Below, piece by piece: positions 41,940 to 49,626 of a DNA stretch of 64,000 bases. The position numbers were made by a program, and so were the translations under genes. The stretch covers positions 62,001 through 126,000 of the forward strand of contig WGMF01000012.1 in NCBI GenBank assembly GCA_016125215.1, written 5' to 3'. Numbering within the stretch: position 1 is the stretch's first letter; every line of letters starts with the position of its first letter. The notes beneath the pieces were generated by a model. It was not told the origin of the DNA, did no database searches, and was given only the letters and a program-made list of their open reading frames with translations. The DNA is from Phycisphaera sp. (GTDB taxonomy: Bacteria; Planctomycetota; Phycisphaerae; Phycisphaerales; Phycisphaeraceae).

Positions 41940-43721
41940 TCACTGGCGGACAAGCGCGTTGCCCGCGGGGGGCACAACCAGTCGGTTGAAGCCCGCGGTG
42001 AGTTTGATGCTGTGCCTGCTCACGTCGGCGCCGCAACAGTCCTTCACCACCACCTCAGCCTCGCCGGCCTCGTGTTTGAGTTCCAGGAGCAGCTCTTTGG
42101 CGTAGCACCCGTTGATCAGGATCAGGGTCGGGGGCAAGGGTTCATCAAGACGCAGGGGCATGTCCGCATAGAAAGCGGCTAGCAGTTTTCTGTCGTCACG
42201 GGCAGTCACCAGCGGGTAGAGCAGGTGCGGGAAGAGCGGCCGCAGCTCGCCGGTTTGAAGCACCTCCGCGTGGGCACGGACAAACTCGAGCTGATACCGG
42301 AGCATGCGCAGGTGCGAGGGCCCAAGCTCCGAGAGTTTCATGGAAATCTGCGGAACCGAAAAGAGCGCGTGGATGATCTGCATCGCGGCGCTGTGGTCGG
42401 GTTCGTCGTTGTGCCAGGTGATGGGGTCGGAGTGGACCGCGGTGTCGCCGCTGAGCAGGCGCAGGTCGAGCGTGCGGACCCGGTTGTCGCCGAGGCTGTT
42501 GGCACAGTCCACCGCGCGGAGCATGTTGGCGTATCGCCGCATGGCCGGCCCGGTATACGCCTGGCGGAACTCGATCAGGAAATCCGGGTTGAGTCGGCGT
42601 AACCGCGCGGTGGCCTCATCCAGCAGCGCGCAAACCGCCTCGCCCATCGAGGCCGTGTCCCGCCGACCGTCCGCGAGGATATCCGCTGACGGGTCGCGGT
42701 CGCCCACGCTGTCGATGAAGTCGAGCTTCAAACCGTCCACACCGTATCGCTTGACGAACGACTCGTAGATGTCGATCAGGTACCGGCGGGCTTCGGGGAA
42801 ACGCAGGTCGATGGCGTATTGCGGCGAACCGGCGCGACCGGGTGTGAGCATGTCTTTGAAACGGTGATAGGCTTTGGATTCGACGCCGATGTAGGGAACG
42901 GAAAACCAGACCATGTATTTGAGACCCAGAGCCTGCACTCGCCGCACATGGTCAATCAAGTCGGGGAGCTTTTCCTCGCAGACCTCCCAGTCGCCGTTGT
43001 TCTGGTAGCCCGGCTCGCGCTGGCGAGTCTGCCAGCCGTCGTCGAGGATGGCGGTGCCGAAGCCTAAATCCTTGGCCAGTTCGCATTGTTTCTCGAAATC
43101 CCCGGTATCGAAATCGACGAGGTAGATGTACCACGACGAGAGCAGCGGCTTGCGTGCCGATTCGGGCACCGCGCAAGGTGTGCAACCCGGGAGCGTCTGC
43201 CAGTACGAAGCGACATCGCGCAGGGCGACGTGGTAAGGCACCGGCCGAAAATCAAAACGGATACTCAACTCGTAACGGTCCACGACGCCGATCGCGTTGC
43301 CGACGACATCGACGTTGCACCGGAAGAACTTGCCGTTGCCGTAGTCCCCGCCCATGCGCGTGTCGTGGACCACGTCCGACAGCGCGAACGTGCAGGCGTT
43401 GACGCCGGCGAGGTTATACAGGCTAAAGACCGGCATGCCCGAGTTGGCGGCGCTCTCGATGCGATTGAAACTGCCCAGCCCGACATCCAGCGCGCGGTTC
43501 TGCATGCATCGGCTGTTCCACTTGTGATGGAAATCAATCGAGGGCAGAAGCCATTCGATCGTGAACCTGGGCAACGGCGCGGGCGTGTCTACCCGGAGGG
43601 CAAGGTCGACAAAATAGATGCCCTCCGCTTCGCCCTTGCGTGTCGAAAGCGTTGCCGTGAAAGGCGCGGGGTCTTTTGAAAGACGGACTTCGATCCCGTG
43701 GACTGAGGTGAATTGACCCAT
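41940..43721 (-). CDS. GH36-type alpha-galactosidase-like protein
   Basis: 593 residues without a signal peptide, so cytoplasmic. The central TIM barrel has FGTAILDDGWQ (about residue 220) and YGVDGLKLDFIDS (about 330), the second carrying the Asp nucleophile block of clan GH-D. A C-terminal beta domain ends at the stop. The N-terminal beta-sandwich is shorter than in classical GH36. It releases alpha-linked galactose or a related sugar. It is downstream of the pseudopilin-like gene on the same strand, and upstream of the tRNA-Gly. Confidence 0.82.
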   Translation of the reverse strand: MGQFTSVHGIEVRLSKDPAPFTATLSTRKGEAEGIYFVDLALRVDTPAPLPRFTIEWLLPSIDFHHKWNSRCMQNRALDVGLGSFNRIESAANSGMPVFSLYNLAGVNACTFALSDVVHDTRMGGDYGNGKFFRCNVDVVGNAIGVVDRYELSIRFDFRPVPYHVALRDVASYWQTLPGCTPCAVPESARKPLLSSWYIYLVDFDTGDFEKQCELAKDLGFGTAILDDGWQTRQREPGYQNNGDWEVCEEKLPDLIDHVRRVQALGLKYMVWFSVPYIGVESKAYHRFKDMLTPGRAGSPQYAIDLRFPEARRYLIDIYESFVKRYGVDGLKLDFIDSVGDRDPSADILADGRRDTASMGEAVCALLDEATARLRRLNPDFLIEFRQAYTGPAMRRYANMLRAVDCANSLGDNRVRTLDLRLLSGDTAVHSDPITWHNDEPDHSAAMQIIHALFSVPQISMKLSELGPSHLRMLRYQLEFVRAHAEVLQTGELRPLFPHLLYPLVTARDDRKLLAAFYADMPLRLDEPLPPTLILINGCYAKELLLELKHEAGEAEVVVKDCCGADVSRHSIKLTAGFNRLVVPPAGNALVRQ

Positions 43722-43805
43722 ACGGCTGGTTTACAACTCTCGTTTGAATGCGGTTGAACGGATGATGAGCCGTGCCCGGAAGGCTGCAGACATCGACGCA
43801 AGAGC

Positions 43806-44675
43806 CTAGCGGGCTATGTCCCTGGGCACAACGTAAGTCTGCGCACCCGTTTGCCGGCGTATCCCGATGAGAGTCCCGGCTGTGATTGAATCGAGCGAGA
43901 AGTCGTAAGTGGAGACACTGCCGTCGGCCAGCGAAAAGTTGCCGTTGGCCTGTTGCGTCGCGTCATAGGCGTAGCCGATGTTGTGGTCGGTCCAGTTGCC
44001 GCCCTCCGGTGCCGTGTTGTCGGGCGAGCGATGGGAGACGAGCAGGACCTCTCCGCTGTACCCGTTCCAGTACGCGACGTCCGAGAGCAGCAGTTCATAC
44101 TGCAGCGCGGGCATCGATGACGGACCGGGACTCCAGGTGTCGTTGAGTTTGCGCATAAAAGCGGAGCGTTGCCACTTGGTGTCGGGGGGCGAGCCGTTGA
44201 GGGGTGTGCACGCCGGTCCGAAGTAAAAAACAAAGGGAGTTTTCACCATGCCCGCGTGAGGGCCGGTGGTGTCGATGTTGTACCAGTTCGCATTCGATAG
44301 CCAGGTGTCCGAAACGAGCGGGCATTTCATGATCTTGTTAAGTTTGGTCCCGAAGTATTCACGGAACGAGTTGCGGAAATCAAAGTCACCCGGCCCCCCA
44401 GCGGTGCCGTTGCCGTTTGACCCGTTCCAGAAGATGACCGCCGGGTTGGGCCTGCCCAACCCCCCGTCGGGGTAGTAACCGTTGTAGTTGACCGCGTAGT
44501 TGGTGACCCCGATGGCCATCTGCCGGGTCTGGCTCTTGCACGAGACGATCCTGGCTTTGTAGCGGGCCGACCCCAGCGCGGGGAGCAGAACGGCTATGAG
44601 CAGCACGATAATCGATATCACCACCAGAAGCTCAACAAGCGTGAACGCGGAACGTTTAACGGATTGACCGCTCAT
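43806..44675 (-). CDS. Prepilin-like protein with type IV N-methylation signal
   Basis: About 289 residues from MSGQSVKRS; a TTG 19 codons up lies inside the terminator. The signal RSAFTLVELLVVISIIVLL shows the cleavage/methylation site with Phe and Glu+5. The globular part includes DHNIGYAYDATQQANGNFSLADGSVSTY, with key residues D, N, A, DG, similar to the H-x9-DG tail of the other pseudopilin at 5175. It follows the terminator of the PEP-CTERM gene and precedes GH36, so it may be made from its own promoter or by read-through. Confidence 0.85.
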   Translation of the reverse strand: MSGQSVKRSAFTLVELLVVISIIVLLIAVLLPALGSARYKARIVSCKSQTRQMAIGVTNYAVNYNGYYPDGGLGRPNPAVIFWNGSNGNGTAGGPGDFDFRNSFREYFGTKLNKIMKCPLVSDTWLSNANWYNIDTTGPHAGMVKTPFVFYFGPACTPLNGSPPDTKWQRSAFMRKLNDTWSPGPSSMPALQYELLLSDVAYWNGYSGEVLLVSHRSPDNTAPEGGNWTDHNIGYAYDATQQANGNFSLADGSVSTYDFSLDSITAGTLIGIRRQTGAQTYVVPRDIAR

Positions 44676-44727
44676 GCGACGGACCCCGGGGCGTTGTGTT
44701 CGGCCGAGTTTGAAATCGGGTGGTGCT

Positions 44728-44768
44728 TGCAAAAACGGCTGCGCGGTCGGGTGACGCGCGCAGCCGTT
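44728..44768 (-). terminator. Intrinsic terminator of the PEP-CTERM gene
   Basis: On the minus strand AACGGCTGCGCG (44757-44768 complement) pairs with CGCGCAGCCGTT over 12 bases, followed by TTTGC. It lies about 40 bases after the PEP-CTERM stop. Confidence 0.8.
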
Positions 44769-44804
44769 GGAGGAGGCTACATAAAAATATGAGTCGTGAA
44801 CATT

Positions 44805-45572
44805 TTATGCACGACGGCGGCCGCAGACCAGGAGTCCGCCGAGACCCAACAGCGCCAGCGACGCGGGTTCGGGGATCGGTCCGAGGTCACGGAGCTGGTA
44901 AGCGTTGATCGTGACGTTGCCGGTCGTGCTGGGGGTCGTGAGCAGGTTGGTGTAAGCGCGGCCGATGAGTGTTTGAGTCGTCGCGTCGGCGACAAAGGTG
45001 CCTGTGGCAAACTGTCCGGGGCTGCTCGCCGGGGAGTCCGGCCCAATCTCCGAAAGCAACGTCACGGTCCCCGCACCGTTGATCACAGGGGTCACGGCAC
45101 TTCCCGCGTTCAAATAGGTCTGCGCCCCCAATACCAGCCCCTGGTTCTGGGCGGTCGAGACGTCATCCGAATACCAGACCTGGAAGAGATATTGGTGTCC
45201 AGACGTGAGGCCGGTAAAAGACCAGGTGGCCGTACCGGAGCCCTGTCGGTCTGCGAATCGGAGCATCTCGTAATACTGCCCCGACGCATTGGCGCGAGCG
45301 TTCAGCGTGTCCAGGTGCGAGGGGCTATCGAGGGTAAAGTCGTCGGTGAACGCCACACCATTGACCGTGGCAACGACCACGCCATCGACGAGGTTGGCAT
45401 TCGTGCCGCCATCCGAACCGCTGGCGGCGATGATCTTCGTGCCCGAGTTAGAGACGTCGGCGTCCGTGTTTGTGATGGTCTGGACATTCCACGAGATCGT
45501 GGCGGCCTGTACCGACCCGCAGGTCAGGACGGCGGTGACGCTCAGTGCGTTGAGCAGGTGGGGGGCTTTCAT
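44805..45572 (-). CDS. PEP-CTERM sorting-domain exported protein
   Basis: About 255 residues. The ATG at 45572 has AGGAGA 6 bases upstream. The signal peptide is LSVTAVLTCGSVQA. The middle (ITNTDADVSNSGT, YYEMLRFADRQGSGTATWSF in part) is beta-rich with no named family. The C-terminus is IPEPAS, the helix LALLGLGGLLVCG, and RRRA. It is divergent from the XylR-type regulator and probably co-regulated with it, as at 2921-5122. Confidence 0.88.
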   Translation of the reverse strand: MKAPHLLNALSVTAVLTCGSVQAATISWNVQTITNTDADVSNSGTKIIAASGSDGGTNANLVDGVVVATVNGVAFTDDFTLDSPSHLDTLNARANASGQYYEMLRFADRQGSGTATWSFTGLTSGHQYLFQVWYSDDVSTAQNQGLVLGAQTYLNAGSAVTPVINGAGTVTLLSEIGPDSPASSPGQFATGTFVADATTQTLIGRAYTNLLTTPSTTGNVTINAYQLRDLGPIPEPASLALLGLGGLLVCGRRRA

Positions 45573-45713
45573 CGTTTGTCTCCTATTTGAATACTGGACC
45601 TCAATCGTGACCTGACAGTGGCTGACACCGGTTGCCGTCCGCACGACACGGATACACCCTAGTGGCCATAATACTGCGGGGAAACGCCGGATCAATACGC
45701 GCATGAATAATGA

Positions 45714-45742
45714 TTTACGTCTACGTCGAATTCGGGTAAAAT
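45714..45742 (+). promoter_or_regulatory. Promoter of the XylR-type regulator, giving a leaderless mRNA
   Basis: TTTACG (45714-45719) and TAAAAT (45737-45742) are 17 bases apart. A start point 7 bases after the -10 element falls on the ATG at 45750. The ATG at 45741 lies inside the -10 element, so it cannot be used by this transcript. Confidence 0.5.
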
Positions 45743-45749
45743 GCCCCGT

Positions 45750-46919
45750 ATGCCCAGGCGTCCGCGTAAGCGAAAGTACCGGGTTTCGATGCTCCGTTCA
45801 CTGCAGCGAGATCACATTCTCGACACCGTGACCGGGATCCTGGATTACGGACGGCACACCCCCGCGTGGCAGTTTGTCGGCAGGGGTGGCTCGCCCTTTT
45901 ATGAACCCGATCAAGTGATCGAGAGTGATCTCGACGGGTTGATCGGTGACGAACTCGAAGATTTAAAGGCGTTAGCGAGCCGTTGCCCGGACCTGCCCAT
46001 TGTCAGCCTGACCGCGCTGCCCGAAAACTCGACCATGGCCGAAGTCTCGCACGACAACCGGGCGATCGGCCGCATGGGTGCGGAGTACCTGCTTGGACTT
46101 GGGTTTGCCCGTTTCGCATTCTTCACCAGTCAACAGGAGTTGGGAGGGCAGGGAAGGTTGGAGGGTTTTCGACAGACCGTTGAAGCCGCGGGCCGACCGT
46201 GCCTCACGCGTTTCGTTCCCGAAGTCATCGAGGAAGGATCACCCAGTGATCGGGTGTTGATCCGTCAATGGATAGAGGAACTGCCCAAGCCCATCGCGAT
46301 CATGACGTTCTTGGACTACATGGCACGGCTGTCGGTCAACGCCGCGGTGGACCTGGGGCTTCGTGTGCCCGACGAAGTCGCGGTGCTCGGTGTGAACAAC
46401 AACGCCTGGACCTCGGTCATGGCCGTCTTGCCGGTGTCGAGCGTCAAGTTGAATCTGCGCCAACTGGGATACGCCGCCGCCGAGGCTCTGGATGTCATGA
46501 TGCAACAGGGCACCCGGCCCCCGCCGAGGACTCTACCGCCGATCGGGGTGGTCACCCGTCAGAGCACCGACATCACCCTGGTCGATGACCCGTTGATCCG
46601 TCGTGCGACGAGCTACATCCGTGACCACGTGGCCGAGGGCCTGCGTGTTGAAAACGTGCTCGACGAGCTTGGGGTATCCCGTTCGACGCTGGTCAACCGT
46701 ATGAAAGCCGCAACAGGCCAGACGACGCAGCAGGCGATCCGCCGCGCCCAGATTGAAAAGGCCAAACAGATGCTGGTCGCCACCGAGATGACCATGGAAC
46801 GGATCGCCCACGCCTGTGGCTTCGAGTGTCAGCCGCGCCTCAATGAAGCCTTCAAACGCCTGGTCGGCATGACCCCGGGCCAGTTTCGACTGCTTCGCAC
46901 ACGTGACGGGACGAACTGA
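45750..46919 (+). CDS. XylR/AraC-type transcriptional regulator
   Basis: About 389 residues. A periplasmic-binding-protein-like sugar domain (residues about 20-280; DNRAIGRMGAEYLLGLGFARFAFF in part; VAVLGVNNNAWTSV) is fused to a C-terminal AraC helix-turn-helix pair (RVENVLDELGVSRSTLVNRMK and MTMERIAHACGFECQPRLNEAFKR in part). This is the XylR architecture. It senses a sugar and activates or represses nearby genes. The start at 45750 is preferred because the promoter overlaps the ATG at 45741. It is divergent from a PEP-CTERM gene and its GH36 locus. Confidence 0.9.
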   Translation: MPRRPRKRKYRVSMLRSLQRDHILDTVTGILDYGRHTPAWQFVGRGGSPFYEPDQVIESDLDGLIGDELEDLKALASRCPDLPIVSLTALPENSTMAEVSHDNRAIGRMGAEYLLGLGFARFAFFTSQQELGGQGRLEGFRQTVEAAGRPCLTRFVPEVIEEGSPSDRVLIRQWIEELPKPIAIMTFLDYMARLSVNAAVDLGLRVPDEVAVLGVNNNAWTSVMAVLPVSSVKLNLRQLGYAAAEALDVMMQQGTRPPPRTLPPIGVVTRQSTDITLVDDPLIRRATSYIRDHVAEGLRVENVLDELGVSRSTLVNRMKAATGQTTQQAIRRAQIEKAKQMLVATEMTMERIAHACGFECQPRLNEAFKRLVGMTPGQFRLLRTRDGTN

Positions 46920-46990
46920 ACCCGCTGCTCAAAATCGGATTGCGGGCACCGGCACTCTAACATGGTGTAACACCTATGCAGCAGGATACT

Positions 46991-47407
46991 TCAACTTGCA
47001 TCGATTACCGACCGAAACGCGGGCATAACACAGCTCAAGACCCTCCACGATGATGCCGTGACATGTTTGACTTCAATAGCCCAGGCGTGCTTTTCGAGTT
47101 CCATCTCCATCACGATCCGCGACTGGCTCCACAGCCGAACGTACGCAAAACCACGGCCCACACGGAGCACTCGCCCCCGCCCCCCCGACACCGGACCCTG
47201 GTAGGTCAGGTACGCTCGGCGGTGATCGGGCAGCCTCCGCACAAGTTGAACACTCGGGGCCCAGCCACCCGTGAAGCACAGGCCCATCCGGAATGTCACG
47301 AGCCTGCCGACCGCCCCGCCCGGTGGTCGCGGGTGCTCGAAGAGCCAGTCGTAGTGCGTGTCCGACGCTCGGGTGTGGCGGAGGATCACGGTTTGCAGCG
47401 TGAGCAT
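46991..47407 (-). CDS. Stand-alone LigD phosphoesterase-like protein
   Basis: 138 residues. The order of blocks, RHTRASDTHYDWLFEHP, then LPDHRRAYLTYQGPVSGGRG and the closing W-x-x-x hydrophobic strand, resembles the DNA polymerase-ligase N-terminal (3'-phosphoesterase) domain found in LigD. The His-Tyr-Asp of HYD is the best candidate for an active-site residue group. LigD proper has a ligase and polymerase domain that are absent here. Role in end repair is inference. It converges with the regulator gene. Confidence 0.6.
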   Translation of the reverse strand: MLTLQTVILRHTRASDTHYDWLFEHPRPPGGAVGRLVTFRMGLCFTGGWAPSVQLVRRLPDHRRAYLTYQGPVSGGRGRVLRVGRGFAYVRLWSQSRIVMEMELEKHAWAIEVKHVTASSWRVLSCVMPAFRSVIDAS

Positions 47408-47560
47408 AGATGAGGGCCTGCCCGGATGTTGCGTGGTGTTGTTGCCGTGGACCGTCGAACCGCCGGGGTCCGGGATAAACCTTCCGGGGGGTCAATCCCC
47501 GTGAAACAAGGTAGGATATCCGGGATGGACAACATCCTCACTTGCTCAGGGGTCGCGGTT

Positions 47561-48271
47561 ATGAATTCAAGACGGTCGATCGGATCAACGGTTTGCGTCA
47601 TGCTGGCTTTGGCGGCGCTGTTGCTGGCGGGCTGTGGCGTGAAGAACTCGATCCGCAGGCAGCGCGGCATCGAGGGCATGCAGTCCGGCAACCTCGAATA
47701 CGCCGACGAAAACCTCACGCTCGCGGTCCACAACCACGGCGGGGACTGGAAAGCGCTCTTGCTCCTGGGCAAGCTCCGCCTGATGCAGCAACGCCCGCTC
47801 GACGCGCAGCTCCTGCTCGAACGCGCGCTGGAGATCAGGCCAAAATACGAAGGCTCGTCCGAGATCCTCGACAACCTGGCCGAGGCGCTCTACCAGCAAC
47901 AGGAGTACGCCAAGCTCACGACGTTTGTGAACAACTGGGCCACGCAGCGCGGCGGGTCGGACGACTACCTGCGCGCCGCCAAGTATCTGGCGCTCTCGGG
48001 CGACGCCGACGGCGCGGAGATCGCCTACGCCAAGGCCGCACGTTTTGCCGCAGCGGACGACGACAAGCCCTACCTTGCCATGGCGGAGTACTACCGCGGG
48101 CTGGGCGACAAAAAATCGGAAATCCTCTCACTGCGTCGGGCTTACACGATCAACCCGCAACGCGAAACCACCGCGGCTCGACTGCGCGAACTGGGCCTCG
48201 TCCCCGGCCCGACCATCTACCTCCCCGCCGAGTTCGCCCTGCCGATGCCGACGCTCCGCACGACAAAGTGA
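47561..48271 (+). CDS. TPR-repeat lipoprotein
   Basis: About 236 residues. The ATG at 47561 gives a signal peptide ending in LLAGC (lipobox). The rest contains at least four tetratricopeptide-like helix pairs (GIEGMQSGNLEYADENLTLAV in part; QRPLDAQLLLERALEIRPKY in part; EALYQQQEYAKLTTF; RAAKYLALSGDADGAEIAYA in part). TPR lipoproteins usually scaffold outer-membrane complexes such as pilus secretins. No partner is encoded next to it. An ATG at 47525 is a less likely start. Confidence 0.75.
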   Translation: MNSRRSIGSTVCVMLALAALLLAGCGVKNSIRRQRGIEGMQSGNLEYADENLTLAVHNHGGDWKALLLLGKLRLMQQRPLDAQLLLERALEIRPKYEGSSEILDNLAEALYQQQEYAKLTTFVNNWATQRGGSDDYLRAAKYLALSGDADGAEIAYAKAARFAAADDDKPYLAMAEYYRGLGDKKSEILSLRRAYTINPQRETTAARLRELGLVPGPTIYLPAEFALPMPTLRTTK

Positions 48272-48302
48272 GCCATCAGGCGTAACAAGTCGATCGGCCC
48301 CG

Positions 48303-48406
48303 GGTAGGGTGGGCCAAGTCTGCGCGGCCCACCGATTCGGCATCCCATGCTCCACGAACTGCCCGACATGAAATGGTGGGCCTCGAAGACTCGGCACCAC
48401 CCTACC
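48303..48406. repeat. GGTGGGCC palindromic intergenic element
   Basis: Outer arms GGTAGGGTGG (48303-48312) and CCACCCTACC (48397-48406) are perfect inverted repeats. Inside, GGTGGGCC-N10-GGCCCACC (48308-48333) forms a hairpin, and GGTGGGCC appears a third time at 48375. It lies between the TPR gene and GH172. It resembles a GTAGGGTGG dispersed repeat known from several bacterial groups; copy number here was not tested. Confidence 0.75.
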
Positions 48407-48452
48407 GCATCAATTCCATCTATTGAGATCGCTATCTTTCTTGGTATCCCGC

Positions 48453-49559
48453 ATGACTCCATTCAACGGACTGGGCATGAGCCTGGGCAAACTCTCACGT
48501 CTAAGCCACGCACAGACGCGCTCGATCAGCGCGGAGAACCCGACCGGCACCAAGGGCGGCGGTGCCCAGGCCGAGCCCGGGCCCAGAAGCCCCGCGCGCG
48601 AACTAGGCAAGGGTTGGAAGTGTCGGCCATGCGTCACCGTTGAAGCGGGCAAGACCATCACACTGGCGGACATCCAAGGCCCCGGCGCGATCCAGAGTGT
48701 CTGGTGCTCCGGCTCGGTCGTCTCCCGCGACTTTATCCTGCGTGTGTATTGGGACGACCAATCGCACCCGAGCATCGAGACCCCCCTGCCCGACTTCTTC
48801 GCGGTCCCCTGGGCCTATGGCCGAGGTACAGCACAGGGATCGACACCCATCCCGATGGTGAACTCGATGCCCGTGGTCGTCGCGCCGAAATCCGGGCTCA
48901 ACAGCTTCTGGGAGATGCCTTTCCGGGGACGCTGCCACGTCACGCTGGAGAATCTCCACCCGACCCAACACGGCGATTGCTTCTATCAAATCAACTACAC
49001 CCTCACCGACGTGCCCGATGAGTGCGCCTACTTCCACGCGCAGTTCCGACGGGTCAACCCCACACCGTTTGGCCAGGAATACGTGATCCTCGACAACGTG
49101 CGCGGCCGCGGGCACTACGTCGGCACGTCACTTGGCGTGGGCGTCCACAACACCGGCTGGTGGGGCGAGGGTGAAATCAAGTTCTTCCTCGACGGCGACG
49201 GCCGGCACCCCACGATCTGCGGCACCGGCACCGAAGACTACTTCGGCGGGAGCTACAACTGGGATGTCCAGGGCCAATACGTGACTTACACGACACCCTT
49301 CCTCGGCATGCACCAGGTCCTCAAGCCCGACGGGCTTTACCAGTCGCAACACCGCCACGCGATGTACCGCTGGCACGTCATGGACCCGGTCCGATTCGAG
49401 AAGGACCTGCGCGTCCACATCCAGATGCTCGGCTGGCGCAGCGAGGGACGTTACCTCCCCGGCATGCACGATGTCAGCTCCGTCGCATACTGGTATCAGA
49501 CGCTCCCGAGCGAAAAATTCCCACCCCTGCCCGACCGCAACGGTCTTGAAGTGATCTGA
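48453..49559 (+). CDS. GH172 (DUF2961) family glycosidase-like protein
   Basis: About 368 residues; the start at 48453 gives MTPFNGLGMS. The DUF2961 signature is TGTEDYFGGSYN near residue 253, followed by QSQHRHAMYRWHVMDP. DUF2961 was reclassified as GH172, whose known members cleave alpha-D-fructofuranosides and alpha-D-arabinofuranosides. No signal peptide is seen, so it acts in the cytoplasm. The 40 residues after the start are of low complexity and might mean a later start. A palindromic terminator separates it from flagellin. Confidence 0.82.
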   Translation: MTPFNGLGMSLGKLSRLSHAQTRSISAENPTGTKGGGAQAEPGPRSPARELGKGWKCRPCVTVEAGKTITLADIQGPGAIQSVWCSGSVVSRDFILRVYWDDQSHPSIETPLPDFFAVPWAYGRGTAQGSTPIPMVNSMPVVVAPKSGLNSFWEMPFRGRCHVTLENLHPTQHGDCFYQINYTLTDVPDECAYFHAQFRRVNPTPFGQEYVILDNVRGRGHYVGTSLGVGVHNTGWWGEGEIKFFLDGDGRHPTICGTGTEDYFGGSYNWDVQGQYVTYTTPFLGMHQVLKPDGLYQSQHRHAMYRWHVMDPVRFEKDLRVHIQMLGWRSEGRYLPGMHDVSSVAYWYQTLPSEKFPPLPDRNGLEVI

Positions 49560-49565
49560 CGCGAA

Positions 49566-49597
49566 ATAAAAAAGCCGAGGCATGGCCATGCCTCGGC
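49566..49597 (-). terminator. Strong bidirectional-looking terminator of flagellin
   Basis: A perfect 24-base palindrome, GCCGAGGCATGG and its complement (49574-49597), is followed on the minus strand by TTTTTTATTT. It ends the flagellin transcript 30 bases past the stop and can also stop the GH172 transcript coming the other way. Confidence 0.9.
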
Positions 49598-49626
49598 TGT
49601 AATCACAATTGATTAGTCACGCCCGC

